In this document: positions 46,701 through 54,506 of the stretch, piece by piece | Numbering within the stretch: position 1 is the first letter of the stretch | Layout of the letters: every line of letters begins with the position of its first letter | NCBI RefSeq assembly: GCF_000527695.1 | Contig: NZ_ATSX01000002.1 | Coordinates: 186,001-250,000, forward strand | Direction: 5' to 3' | DNA: 64,000 nucleotides | Source of the DNA: Commensalibacter papalotli (ex Servin-Garciduenas et al. 2014) | GTDB lineage: Bacteria > Pseudomonadota > Alphaproteobacteria > Acetobacterales > Acetobacteraceae | The notes under the pieces: model-generated | Told to the model about the DNA's origin: nothing | What the model saw: the letters and a program-made list of their open reading frames with translations, nothing else | The model's database searches: none | Program-made: the position numbers and the translations under genes

Positions 46701-47209
46701 TATAAACCACCAGGCAATAAAATTACAGATCCACCAATTAACATCCCGATTAATACGGAAACAAAAGTAGAGGTTTCGATTAAGCTATTTCCAAAAAGGA
46801 TTTTTTTCTTTTCGACAATTTCAGGGATAATACTGTACTTTAATGGGCAGTAAAAAGCTTCGGCTGTACCCAGTAAAAATATGCATCCCAATAAAAGAGG
46901 GATATGTTGATGGATAAATCCTGTAAAAGAAACTGGTATAAGGAGAATTTGTACAATTTTAACGGCGATCATTAAACGTTGTTTTGAGAATTTGTCTGCA
47001 ATTTGTCCAGCGGTTGCAGAGAAACATGCATAAGGTAGAATAAATAATCCTCCAGCGATTGCTGCTATTCCTGTATTTTCATACCCCATAACAAATAGTG
47101 CCATAACGAGCATAGCATTTTTAATCATGTTTTCATTTAGTACACCGCAAGATTGTGCCAAACATAAAAACCATAAAGAGCGTTGGGATGAATTGGATGT
47201 TTTTGGCAT
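43796..47209 (-). CDS. aas: Aas-type fusion: MFS flippase, acyltransferase, acyl-ACP synthetase
   Basis: A 1137-residue three-part lysophospholipid repair protein of the inner membrane. Residues 1-410 are an LplT-like MFS flippase with 11-12 membrane segments (NENMIKNAMLVMALFVMGYENTG). Residues about 430-620 are a PlsC acyltransferase with NHTSFAD (His455, Asp460) and FPEGRLTKTG. The rest is an AMP-forming acyl-ACP synthetase with STSGSEGHPKAVVLSH (about 796-811), GYGATESSPVIALNTP and WYDTGDIV. It flips lysophosphatidylethanolamine inward and re-acylates it. It overlaps ndh by 4 bp and follows a YiaA-like gene. Confidence 0.94.
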   Translation of the reverse strand: MPKTSNSSQRSLWFLCLAQSCGVLNENMIKNAMLVMALFVMGYENTGIAAIAGGLFILPYACFSATAGQIADKFSKQRLMIAVKIVQILLIPVSFTGFIHQHIPLLLGCIFLLGTAEAFYCPLKYSIIPEIVEKKKILFGNSLIETSTFVSVLIGMLIGGSVILLPGGLYWVCGSAFILSILSLISVLKINKVAPADQNLILNINIIQETYRTILLSNKNRSIWLCILGISWFWTIGSMVGAGIFDLSAQIIHHNGHYLTNLFISCFSLGVAGGSILCSRLLRGNISARFVPVAAIGISLFCFDFGYAIISIQTVSSLSFFVSSFTGIRILVDLTLMAICCGIYSVPLYAIIQEKSPKSSKARIIAGNNIINAIMMVIGAFIWAKASSFGVSSASLFISLSIINIFVAVYIMRFFTSKILQFIFKIYFKIFHKVTVTGIENFHQAGDKVVIVCNHTSFADASLLSCLLPEQPAFAIYTKTAQKWWARPFLAFVKTFTVDIQSPYTIKEMVQAVRDKNQKLVIFPEGRLTKTGNLMKLYEGAGIVSYNANAKILPIYINGLQFSILGRMKGKLPLRLFPRVSITIRPPVDLNDHLNHNLSHQENRNYIGNILEQIMINTSFAAKNTEKTLFKALIDAKDLYGKKREIIEDIKREPFTYDRLCIGAILFGRKLEKETTLSECIGLLLPNSCGAIVSFMALSAFGRVPHPINISTGAENILNIFQTAQIKTIISSHLFIDKGGLQELEAKLLQKVKIIYIEDIIKNLTLSDKAKAKLDLLRPENLPGMKASYQSPAVILSTSGSEGHPKAVVLSHHNILTNCQQVASVIDFSCADHVFNAMPFFHSLGLTGATLLPLFNGVRTFHYPNPLHYKTIPSMIYDTDATICFGTDTFLNAWAKYAHTYDFYAMRYIITGGEKVKEETHKLYAEKFGVRIFEGYGATESSPVIALNTPMNHRNGTVGHFLPGIDHKITPVPGISIGGKLSIKGHNIMMGYMLNTNPGVIQPIENEWYDTGDIVSIDSDNFITISGRVKRFAKIGGEMISMSAVESMTTKIWPTATNAVVNLTDEKKGEQLLLITTQQDATIEQMLSYSKKHDIAKIMLPKTVKIVKEIPLFATGKINYPELQKQLHLLKLENSTK

Positions 47210-47242
47210 AATAGGTTTGCCTTATTTGTTATATGTTTTATT

Positions 47243-47464
47243 TTAATGTTCTGATTGATATTCTGCTTGATCACGTAATGTTTTGGATAAAGAGATTGAT
47301 GATTGAATTAAGAACAAGCTTGATAGGCCCAGACAAGCTCTGAGCCAATCATTTATTGGCATATAAAAAACGGCAAAAGCGATCGCAATGATGGAGATAG
47401 TAAAGTTAACCCATGTAAATATAATCCAGCTGTTTGTTGTTGTAGTGTTTGATTGTTTTATCAT
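47243..47464 (-). CDS. YiaA/YiaB-type inner membrane protein
   Basis: A 73-residue two-helix membrane protein. NSWIIFTWVNFTISIIAIAF, then PINDWLRACLGLSSLFLIQSSISLSKTLRDQ, matches the YiaAB family, in which W-FT-V-F, G-F---P-DLW-K and SS-TLSKTLRD are conserved. ATG 47464 follows AAGGAA. The open frame runs to 47548 but its first part covers regulatory palindromes. It is the first gene of the unit leading to aas and ndh and faces the TetR gene. Function is unknown. Confidence 0.8.
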   Translation of the reverse strand: MIKQSNTTTTNSWIIFTWVNFTISIIAIAFAVFYMPINDWLRACLGLSSLFLIQSSISLSKTLRDQAEYQSEH

Positions 47465-47486
47465 TTTCGATTCCTTTTCTGTTAAT

Positions 47487-47499
47487 TGAACAATGTTCA
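47487..47499. promoter_or_regulatory. TetR-type operator candidate 1
   Basis: TGAAC-AAT-GTTCA is a perfect 5+3+5 palindrome 23 bp before the YiaA-like start. The same arms recur in site 2 at 47535, with centres 48 bp apart. Location between divergent genes with a TetR gene suggests autoregulation and control of the aas unit. Confidence 0.7.
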
Positions 47500-47534
47500 T
47501 TAAATACATTTGGAGGATAAAATCAAGAACTTTT

Positions 47535-47547
47535 TGAACGTTGTTCA
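47535..47547. promoter_or_regulatory. TetR-type operator candidate 2
   Basis: TGAAC-GTT-GTTCA, extended to TTGAAC/GTTCAA (6+3+6), is a second copy of the palindrome at 47487. It is 74 bp before the TetR start, in the shared divergent promoter region. Confidence 0.7.
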
Positions 47548-47621
47548 ATAAAATTTACTTCTTTTGTTTTTGACTTATAAAGTGCATAACTAAATAATAA
47601 TCAGTAAACACAGAGGAATTA

Positions 47622-48200
47622 ATGGGACGTAAAGGTAGAGATCCAGAAGAGCTACGTCAAAAAATCATTGATGTTGCTCAGAATATTATCGCAACAGAAG
47701 GGCTGAGAAAATGTACGGTACGTGCCATTACTAAAAAAGCGGGTTGTGCACTTGGTGCATTGGGCTATTTATTTACTGGCTTGGATGACGTGGTTCTGGC
47801 GGTAAACACGCGAACGCTAAGAGAAATGGGTGAGTATATGTTTGAACAAGCCCAAGCAGAACAAAGGGAAGAAGTGGTTGATCGTTTAACTGCTTTAGCT
47901 GTTGCTTATTTAACTTATGCTAGAGAATATTTTAATCAGTGGGAAGCTCTTTTTGCTTTTCGTTTTTCTCAAGGGGATTTACCTACTGAATATTTGGAGG
48001 TTCGTGGTAATTTATTATTAAAAATTACCACTTTATTTTCAAAAGATATGCAAGATAAAGAGAAAAATATTATGCTGGCCAGAACTATGTATGAAGCAGT
48101 TCATGGTATTGTTGTATTAGGATTAGATTCCAGATTAGGTGGGACTAATCAAGATGTGGAAAATCGTATTCGATTACTTGTTTTAACCATGATGAAATAA
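47622..48200 (+). CDS. TetR/AcrR family transcriptional regulator
   Basis: A 192-residue regulator. The N-terminal helix-turn-helix spans about residues 10-60 (LRQKIIDVAQNIIATEGLRK, VRAITKKAGCALGALGYLF) and the helical C-terminal half holds the ligand pocket and dimer surface. AGAGGA precedes the ATG. It is divergent from the YiaA-aas-ndh unit, with two identical-arm palindromes in the 157-bp gap, so it probably represses both sides. The effector could be an acyl-CoA or lipid, by analogy with lipid-gene TetR proteins; this is inference. Confidence 0.88.
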   Translation: MGRKGRDPEELRQKIIDVAQNIIATEGLRKCTVRAITKKAGCALGALGYLFTGLDDVVLAVNTRTLREMGEYMFEQAQAEQREEVVDRLTALAVAYLTYAREYFNQWEALFAFRFSQGDLPTEYLEVRGNLLLKITTLFSKDMQDKEKNIMLARTMYEAVHGIVVLGLDSRLGGTNQDVENRIRLLVLTMMK

Positions 48201-48271
48201 TTAATGTTATTAGAAAATATTAAAAATAAGCGTGCATATATTACATTGTAATTAGTCATTTGCGAAAATAG

Positions 48272-48305
48272 ATAGGTTTATCAAGAATTTTCTTAATAAA
48301 CCTAT
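48272..48305. terminator. Hairpin between convergent TetR and DUF1090 genes
   Basis: ATAGGTTTAT (48272-48281) and ATAAACCTAT (48296-48305) form a 10-bp perfect stem with a 14-nt loop between convergent stops. T-runs are weak on both strands; it is probably a bidirectional terminator. Confidence 0.6.
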
Positions 48306-48335
48306 TACATTAGTTATAATATTGAATATAATAAT

Positions 48336-48755
48336 TTAATTAGAATTTACATTCTTTTTAAAGCTTTCAAGTGCGTCTTGAGCCGCCTTTAACTCAGTTT
48401 GTGCCTCATGTAGTTTTGCTTCTTTTTCTCTAATTTTCGTTGTTTTTCCATCTTGTTGGGCTTGTTTGAGCTCTTTAGTTCTTTCTGTTACTTTTACTTG
48501 TTTGTGATTAACTTTCAACTGATACCCTTTTTGCAGCTCTGTATCCTGGCATTTTGTTTTTATATAACTTAGCTTCTTTTCTAATTGCTCAACCTTATAT
48601 TGCTTTTGCTGTTGTTTTTCGTAAGTGATTTTTTGTTCTATTTCAGTTACTTTTTCTTTACATGTTTCAAAATGATAATAGTCATCAGCAAAAGCAGGAA
48701 CAGTCGCAATGAATATTGTCGAAAGGCAGCTTATCTTTATGATGGATTTCAGCAT
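48336..48755 (-). CDS. Secreted DUF1090-like coiled-coil protein
   Basis: A 139-residue protein with a signal peptide (IIKISCLSTIFIATVPAFADD) and a highly charged coiled-coil mature part rich in Lys, Gln and Glu. FETCKEKVTEIEQKI and LSYIKTKCQD place two cysteines at helix ends, as in YqjC/DUF1090 proteins, and TKIREKEAKLHEAQTELKAAQ matches the C-terminal half. It is probably periplasmic. No enzymatic motif is visible. It converges with the TetR gene. Confidence 0.8.
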   Translation of the reverse strand: MLKSIIKISCLSTIFIATVPAFADDYYHFETCKEKVTEIEQKITYEKQQQKQYKVEQLEKKLSYIKTKCQDTELQKGYQLKVNHKQVKVTERTKELKQAQQDGKTTKIREKEAKLHEAQTELKAAQDALESFKKNVNSN

Positions 48756-48814
48756 TTTTATCCTCCTGAATATTTAGTCCTAAATAGAAGTGAAAAAGAA
48801 AATATGGCAATATT

Positions 48815-49459
48815 TTATAAGTTTTCTATTATTTTTTTTACGGATTGTGCCAATATTAAGTGTTGATCTTTATCATAATGAATCCCGTCTATATCACTGA
48901 CGGTAACGATAGAAGCAAGGTCTAAAAAGGCAGCATGATGCTTTTGAGCAACTTGCTTATAATAATGCCCCAGCATTTTAGATTTTTCTTCACCTCCAAC
49001 AAAAATATCTCCTAAACTCCCTATGACTTCTTTGATAGGAGGGGGACACAATAAAACCAGTTTAGGGCAAGTTTGATTGGGTCCAATTTTGCAGGATTTA
49101 ACCATTAAGATTAATTGATCAACAGAAAAAGCAATATCAGCAGGTGTTACTGAAAAACGTGTTTTTAAATCATTTGTCCCCAGCATTAAAACAAATATAT
49201 TAATTGGGGAATGACTTTCTAAACAGGGTTGTAGATAGGTCAATCCATTTTTGTGGATACCTTCAATAGGATCATTATGAACAGTTGTTCGTGCAGGTAA
49301 ACCTTCTTCGATAAGAAAATAATTATCTTTTAATTGTTCGCGTAGTATTCCTATCCATCGTTCATTTTGGTTAAAACGTTCACTTTTACCAAAACTAGAC
49401 ATAGGTTTTGTACCATAAGTATTGCTGTCTCCATAAAACAAAATAGTTTTTTTATTCAT
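48815..49459 (-). CDS. SGNH/GDSL-type lipolytic hydrolase
   Basis: A 214-residue esterase of the SGNH fold. Block I is LFYGDSNTYG (Ser12 nucleophile), block III is MLGTNDLK and block V is DIDGIHYDKDQH, which provides the Asp/His pair. KLVLLCPPPI is also typical. The start at 49459 gives MNKKTILFYGDSN; a frame extension to 49519 adds no conserved residues. Without a signal peptide it is probably cytoplasmic and may act on acetyl or aryl esters. It overlaps nothing and is transcribed alone. Confidence 0.86.
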   Translation of the reverse strand: MNKKTILFYGDSNTYGTKPMSSFGKSERFNQNERWIGILREQLKDNYFLIEEGLPARTTVHNDPIEGIHKNGLTYLQPCLESHSPINIFVLMLGTNDLKTRFSVTPADIAFSVDQLILMVKSCKIGPNQTCPKLVLLCPPPIKEVIGSLGDIFVGGEEKSKMLGHYYKQVAQKHHAAFLDLASIVTVSDIDGIHYDKDQHLILAQSVKKIIENL

Positions 49460-49661
49460 TTTGATCTCACTAACTTTTATGGTTTTACTAAAACTAGTAA
49501 AAAATAGAAAAATGGTCAAATAAAGGAATAAACATATTAAAGGTAAATTTCATTATTACACAAAAACGTGATATGATTGTTTCTAAGCTAAAATAGATAA
49601 AAGCTTACTTCTACTGATTTTTTATAAATTTAGATAATTTTTAAGTTTTTTAAGGTGCACT

Positions 49662-49925
49662 ATGGAAAATTCAGAGCTTCCAAAATATGTTCAGTGGATT
49701 GGATGGATCGGAACGTTTACTGCTTGTTGTATGTATGTTTTTTATATTCCTCAAATCATAGATAATTTACACGGGCACGTTACACAACCCTGGCAACCTG
49801 CGGCGGCTGTTGCAAATTGCCTACTTTGGGTTATTTATGGAACCAAAGCAAAAATCTGGCCTGTTGTTGCATCAAATGCACCAGGAATTTTGTTTGGTTT
49901 AATTGCTTTTATAACGGCATTATAA
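49662..49925 (+). CDS. SemiSWEET-type small sugar transporter
   Basis: An 87-residue membrane protein with three helices. IGWIGTFTACCMYVFYIPQIIDNL carries the PQ-loop motif, QPAAAVANCLLWVIYG is helix 2 and VASNAPGILFGLIAFITAL helix 3, as expected for a SemiSWEET that dimerises to move sugars. A purine-rich sequence precedes the ATG. It is divergent from the SGNH gene. Substrate is unknown. Confidence 0.83.
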   Translation: MENSELPKYVQWIGWIGTFTACCMYVFYIPQIIDNLHGHVTQPWQPAAAVANCLLWVIYGTKAKIWPVVASNAPGILFGLIAFITAL

Positions 49926-49979
49926 AAAACAGAGATAATGTTACTATACAAATAGTATCTCTAATAAAATCAATATTGC

Positions 49980-50552
49980 TTAGGCAAAATCGCCAGGAAG
50001 TCCTTCAAGGTTTGTATGCTTATTTTTCATTTTTTCGAGTGAAATATTACATTCTTTCATCAACATTAAGGTGATAATATCGGTAAATAAAAATAAGGAC
50101 TGTTCCAGTAAAGTAGACATGGGTTGAATAGAGTGAATTTCGGTATTTGTTCCAAAAATTTGTCCGGGCACTCTTACGCATAGATCAGCATATTGCCCAT
50201 GTTTATTTTCTGGATGTGCTGTTAATAAAACAATTTTTGCCCCTGCATTTTTGGCCAGTTGAATAACATTAAGCTCAGCATTGGTAACGGCACAATGCAC
50301 GATCAACAAGTCTCCTTTGCCAATGCAGGGTGTGGTCGTATCATAAACAACGTAACTGTCAAATCCCATATGTTTTAAACGCATCGCAAATCCACGCACC
50401 GATAATTGCATCCTGCCCATTCCGTAAAGTTGGATAGTTTTTGCTTGTTTGATTTCGCTGATAAGATTTTGAATTTGTTTTGGATCGACAGCAAGTAATG
50501 TTTCAAGATTTTCTTGAATAACTGTATTAACTAGATTTTTATAAATTGTCAT
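49980..50552 (-). CDS. SIS-domain protein, 6-phospho-3-hexuloisomerase-like
   Basis: A 190-residue SIS isomerase. TIQLYGMGRMQLSVRGFAMRLKHMG is the phosphosugar-binding start, GKGDLLIVHCAVTNAEL the second SIS motif and GAKIVLLTAHPE the third. IFGTNTEIHSIQPMSTLLEQSLFLFTDI matches the HxlB/PHI tail, giving interconversion of 3-hexulose 6-phosphate and fructose 6-phosphate as the family reaction. ATG 50552 has GGAG 7 nt upstream. Its usual partner hexulose-phosphate synthase is not nearby. It is divergent from a GntP permease across a 92-bp gap. Confidence 0.82.
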   Translation of the reverse strand: MTIYKNLVNTVIQENLETLLAVDPKQIQNLISEIKQAKTIQLYGMGRMQLSVRGFAMRLKHMGFDSYVVYDTTTPCIGKGDLLIVHCAVTNAELNVIQLAKNAGAKIVLLTAHPENKHGQYADLCVRVPGQIFGTNTEIHSIQPMSTLLEQSLFLFTDIITLMLMKECNISLEKMKNKHTNLEGLPGDFA

Positions 50553-50644
50553 TTGTTGCTCCATTCTTGTTATTATTTAAATGTTTCAATTTTAACATAT
50601 TTGATTGTATGCTTTTTAAAACTATAAAACATATCGAGAATAAT

Positions 50645-51961
50645 ATGCCATTATTAATCGTATTCTTTGGGATTATTCTGTTACTGATTTTAGTAACTCA
50701 GTTAAAGTTAAACGGCTTTCTTTCTTTGATTATTGTTTCTTTGTTTGTGGGTGTCTTAGAGGGCATGCCTGTTATGCAGGTAATTTCATCTATTAAAACA
50801 GGGGTTGGTAATACGCTTGGGGAACTGGCACTGATTATCGGTTTTGGTGCGATATTAGGAAAACTATTGGCTGATTGTGGAGGTGCTCAACGTATCGCAA
50901 CAACTTTGATTACTATTTTTGGATATAAATATATTCAATGGGCAGTAGTTTTAACAGGATTTATATTAGGGTTTGCGCTGTTTTATGAGGTTGGGTTTGT
51001 ATTATTGTTGCCTCTGGTTTGTACTATTGCGGTATCTGCACGCATTCCGATTTTATATGTAGGTGCCCCTATGGCAGCAGCGTTATCGGTAACGCATGGA
51101 TTTTTACCGCCTCACCCCGCCCCCACAGCAATTGCGGCAATTTTTCACGCAGATATGGGTAAAACACTTTTATATGGTATATGCATTGCTATCCCAACAG
51201 TCATTTTGGCGGGGCCTGTTTATGCACATTTTTTAAAGAATATTGATAAACCTGTTCCACCAGGATTGTATTCTCATAAGGAATTTGCTGAAGAAGAAAT
51301 GCCAGGATTTGCAATTAGTATTTTAACAGCCTTGGTTCCTGTTTTTTTGATGGCTTTACGTGCAGTAGCAGAGATGGTTTTACCTCATAATCATTTTTTG
51401 CTTGCTTATGCAGATTTTTTGGGAAATCCAATTATTGCGACGTTAATGGCGGTGTTGATTGCTATTTTTACCTTCGGTCTTCATCGCGGTAGAACGATGA
51501 GTGAAATTTCAGACACGATGACCGTCGCAATCAAAGTAATAGCCATGATTTTGCTAATTATTGGGGGTGGTGGAGCGTTTAAGCAAATCTTGGTAGATAG
51601 TCATATTGATCACTATATTACCAATATGATGCATAATAGTCATTTATCTCCTTTATTAATGGCATGGCTTATTGCTGCTTTGTTAAGGATTGCGTTAGGT
51701 TCAGCAACGGTTGCCGCAATGACAGCTGGCGGGATTGTTGCTCCATTAATTTTAACAGCAGGTGTAAGTCCAGAATTAATGGTGATCGCTATAGGATCTG
51801 GCAGTGTTATTTTTTCTCATGTCAATGACCCAGGTTTTTGGTTATTCAAAGAGTATTTTAATTTAACTATTGGAGAAACCATTCGTTCTTGGTCAGTACT
51901 GGAAACCATTATTTCTGTTTGTGGACTGATTGGATGCTTGATTTTCTCCCAGTTAATTTAA
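50645..51961 (+). CDS. GntP-family gluconate/proton permease
   Basis: A 438-residue inner-membrane carrier with about 12-14 hydrophobic segments. IIGFGAILGKLLADCGGAQRIA, FYEVGFVLLLPL, THGFLPPHPAPTAIAA and VNDPGFWLFKEYF with EIIRSW-like ETIRSWSVLETI are the hallmarks of GntP/GntT permeases. The start ATG 50645 (MPLLIVFFGIIL) is chosen over a frame opening at 50546. It faces the hexuloisomerase-like gene. Substrate is probably gluconate or a related sugar acid; this is not proven. Confidence 0.9.
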   Translation: MPLLIVFFGIILLLILVTQLKLNGFLSLIIVSLFVGVLEGMPVMQVISSIKTGVGNTLGELALIIGFGAILGKLLADCGGAQRIATTLITIFGYKYIQWAVVLTGFILGFALFYEVGFVLLLPLVCTIAVSARIPILYVGAPMAAALSVTHGFLPPHPAPTAIAAIFHADMGKTLLYGICIAIPTVILAGPVYAHFLKNIDKPVPPGLYSHKEFAEEEMPGFAISILTALVPVFLMALRAVAEMVLPHNHFLLAYADFLGNPIIATLMAVLIAIFTFGLHRGRTMSEISDTMTVAIKVIAMILLIIGGGGAFKQILVDSHIDHYITNMMHNSHLSPLLMAWLIAALLRIALGSATVAAMTAGGIVAPLILTAGVSPELMVIAIGSGSVIFSHVNDPGFWLFKEYFNLTIGETIRSWSVLETIISVCGLIGCLIFSQLI

Positions 51962-51976
51962 ACAAACTGGAAAAAC

Positions 51977-52900
51977 CTATTTTTTACTAAGTTCCAAAGC
52001 ACGTTGATAAACAATTTTTTTAGGTAAATGAACAGCAGTAGCAACCAATGCAGCAGCATCCTTGACGGACATTGTCTTTAAAGCACCTTGAAGCTGTTGG
52101 TCTAAATCATCTTCGCTAACTTCTTCCTCTTCAAGAGCAGGGCCGAGCAAAACCGTAATTTCTCCTCTAGGAGGGGTATGGGTAAAATGCTCAATTAGTC
52201 CTTGGATAGAGTTGCGTTGAAGTTCTTCAAATTTTTTAGTGAGCTCTCTGGCAACAGCTGCAGGGCGATTATCACCAAAAATAAATTTTAAATCGATTAA
52301 CATATCAAGCAAGCGGTGGGGTGCCTCGTGCCAAATAAAGGTTGCTTTAAGCCCCGCACGCTCAGAGGCCTTTAGAATGGCAAAGTTATTTTGTCTGGCT
52401 TGAGATTTTGGTGGGGGAAATCCAATAAACATATAAGGATGAGGGGGTAATCCAGAAAGTGTTAACGCGGTTAAAGCTGCATTGGGGCCAGGAATAGCTG
52501 TAATTGGCAGATCAGCCTCGATAATAGCTCGGGTTACACGATATCCAGGATCAGAAAGTAATGGCGTACCTGCATCAGAAACAAGTGCTATTTTTTTTCC
52601 TTGTTGCATCCAGGAAATAATTTGTTGGATACGTTTGCCCTCGTTATGTTCATGAACACTTTCCATATGCACAGAAATTCCATAGGCTGCAAGCAGCTTG
52701 GCTGTAACACGTGTATCTTCGCAGAGTAAAATATCGACTTCTTGAAGAGTTTGCTTTGCTCTGAGGCTGAAATCATTTAAATTACCAATAGGGGTAGAAA
52801 CAAGAATAAATTCACCTATATTTATCATTGAATTTCTAGAATTTTGTTGATCTGGAAAGGGTAAGGAAGTATTTGATGACATAGGTTTTTCTTGTTTCAT
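51977..52900 (-). CDS. rsmI: 16S rRNA 2'-O-ribose C1402 methyltransferase
   Basis: SAM-dependent methyltransferase that modifies cytidine 1402 of 16S rRNA, 307 residues. Tetrapyrrole-methylase fold with LVSTPIGNLNDFSLRA, VDILLCEDTRVTAKLL, ALVSDAGTPLLSDPG, AIPGPNAALTALTLSGLP and the RELTKKFEE motif. Starts at 52900 or, with an internal AAGAAA, at 52882 are both possible; the domain begins near residue 26. It faces the LpoA-like gene, the common rsmI/lppC arrangement. Confidence 0.94.
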   Translation of the reverse strand: MKQEKPMSSNTSLPFPDQQNSRNSMINIGEFILVSTPIGNLNDFSLRAKQTLQEVDILLCEDTRVTAKLLAAYGISVHMESVHEHNEGKRIQQIISWMQQGKKIALVSDAGTPLLSDPGYRVTRAIIEADLPITAIPGPNAALTALTLSGLPPHPYMFIGFPPPKSQARQNNFAILKASERAGLKATFIWHEAPHRLLDMLIDLKFIFGDNRPAAVARELTKKFEELQRNSIQGLIEHFTHTPPRGEITVLLGPALEEEEVSEDDLDQQLQGALKTMSVKDAAALVATAVHLPKKIVYQRALELSKK

Positions 52901-52953
52901 AATAATAGCAATCTAAATTTATATGAGTTCGGTTACATCAAGGAGCAAAAGTA

Positions 52954-54297
52954 TTGAATAAGAGCCTTAATCCTGTAAAGCAAGGGATTTTTAATCAAAT
53001 GGATATCGTGTCAAAATTATTAAAATTAAGTGCTTGTGTTCCGATATTGATCATAGCAGCTTGTTCCTCTGATGGAAATGGTGGTAATAAACCGGTAATT
53101 TCAAACAGTGAAAATACAAATAAACAAATTGGATTATTATTACCGCTTAGTGGCCGTAATGGACCTTTGGGTACAAATATGATGCAAGCGGCTAAGCTAG
53201 CACTCAGTGATCCCACTGCACCCAAACTTGATGTATTTGATACCGAACAAGCAGGTGGTGCTGCGGAAGCTGCACGCAAAGCAATTGCTGCTGGGGATGG
53301 TATTATCCTAGGCCCATTAACAGCAACAAATACTACTGAAGTTGCATCTGTAACCGCATCTCAAAATGTGCCTGTGATTGCTTATACCAGTGATGTTTCT
53401 GTGGCGGGCCCGAATGTTTGGGCTTTTGGAGTGACCCCTGAACAACAAGTATTAACGATGGTGCGTGCTGCAAAAAATGAAGGAAGAACAAAATTTGCAG
53501 CTTTATTGCCTGAAAATCCAATGGGAAAAGCAATGGGGGCTGCATTAACCAAAGCTTGTGCTGATTTAGGGTTAATGGTACCTACGATTACGTATCATAC
53601 GGCTTCTAAGGATGATATTACTCAACAATTGAAAAATTTATCAAATTATGATGCCCGTGTACAAGCCGCGAAAAGTAACCCTGCATCACAAAATATATCA
53701 AAAACACCAACTGATACTGCTAGTAATGATAGTAATTTGTTAGATGAATTAGCACCCTCTGAAGCAAAACCTACTGATGGTGCAAAGGCTGTTGAAAAAA
53801 TAAATTTGGGTGCCCCTCCATTTGATGCATTATTATTATCTGATACAGGTTTACAGTTACAATCAGTAATTGATGCGTTAGGGGAAACACAAGTTTCCTC
53901 TGATAAAGTCAGAATTATGGGTCCTGGATTATGGGGGGCTTTCGCATCTAAATTGGGTAAATTGCAGGGCGCGTGGTATGCTTCGCCAGATCCTCAAAAA
54001 AGAAAATTCTTTGCACAACAATATCGAGTAAAATACGGGGTTACACCCAAGCCTTTGGCTGATTTAACCTATGATACTGCGGCCTTGGCTAATTCTCTTA
54101 GTAAAATTGGCGGATACACGACGAAGAATTTAACTCGTGCTGATGGATTTGATGGGGTTGATGGTTTATTTGTTTTACAGCCTGATGGACATGTAAAACG
54201 TGATTTACAAATTTTTCAAATTCAACCTTCTGGTGGTGGAAAAATAATTTCTACACCTTCTGTTATTAAGCCTGCAGCAGGTTCTACAAATAGCTAG
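52954..54297 (+). CDS. LpoA/LppC-type penicillin-binding protein activator
   Basis: A 447-residue lipoprotein with a TTG start behind a good AGGAG site. The signal peptide ends in the lipobox IIAAC (Cys37). The mature part is a periplasmic-binding fold with IGLLLPLSGRNGPLGTNMMQAA, GPLTATNTTEVA and VPVIAYTSD, followed by an acidic insertion (about 235-270) and FDALLLSDTGLQ. It probably sits in the outer membrane and activates class A PBPs. yraN and gshB, often downstream, are missing here. Confidence 0.88.
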   Translation: MNKSLNPVKQGIFNQMDIVSKLLKLSACVPILIIAACSSDGNGGNKPVISNSENTNKQIGLLLPLSGRNGPLGTNMMQAAKLALSDPTAPKLDVFDTEQAGGAAEAARKAIAAGDGIILGPLTATNTTEVASVTASQNVPVIAYTSDVSVAGPNVWAFGVTPEQQVLTMVRAAKNEGRTKFAALLPENPMGKAMGAALTKACADLGLMVPTITYHTASKDDITQQLKNLSNYDARVQAAKSNPASQNISKTPTDTASNDSNLLDELAPSEAKPTDGAKAVEKINLGAPPFDALLLSDTGLQLQSVIDALGETQVSSDKVRIMGPGLWGAFASKLGKLQGAWYASPDPQKRKFFAQQYRVKYGVTPKPLADLTYDTAALANSLSKIGGYTTKNLTRADGFDGVDGLFVLQPDGHVKRDLQIFQIQPSGGGKIISTPSVIKPAAGSTNS

Positions 54298-54335
54298 TTT
54301 TAATTATTATTAGATAACATATTGTAATTAATTAT

Positions 54336-54364
54336 AAAAGAGGGAAGAGATTCCCTCTTTTTTT
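54336..54364 (+). terminator. Intrinsic terminator after the LpoA-like gene
   Basis: AGAGGGAA (54339-54346) and TTCCCTCT (54351-54358) form a tetraloop hairpin followed by T6 on the plus strand; it closes the lipoprotein transcript. Confidence 0.92.
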
Positions 54365-54506
54365 GTTTAGTTCTAAAATAATATTATTGGTAAATATCGA
54401 TTTTTAATTATAAATACTAATCATAATTATGAATATTTTTCATCTCTAATTGAATACAAGATGTGTTATATTCATTGTAAATAATTTACATTAAACGAGG
54501 TATATG

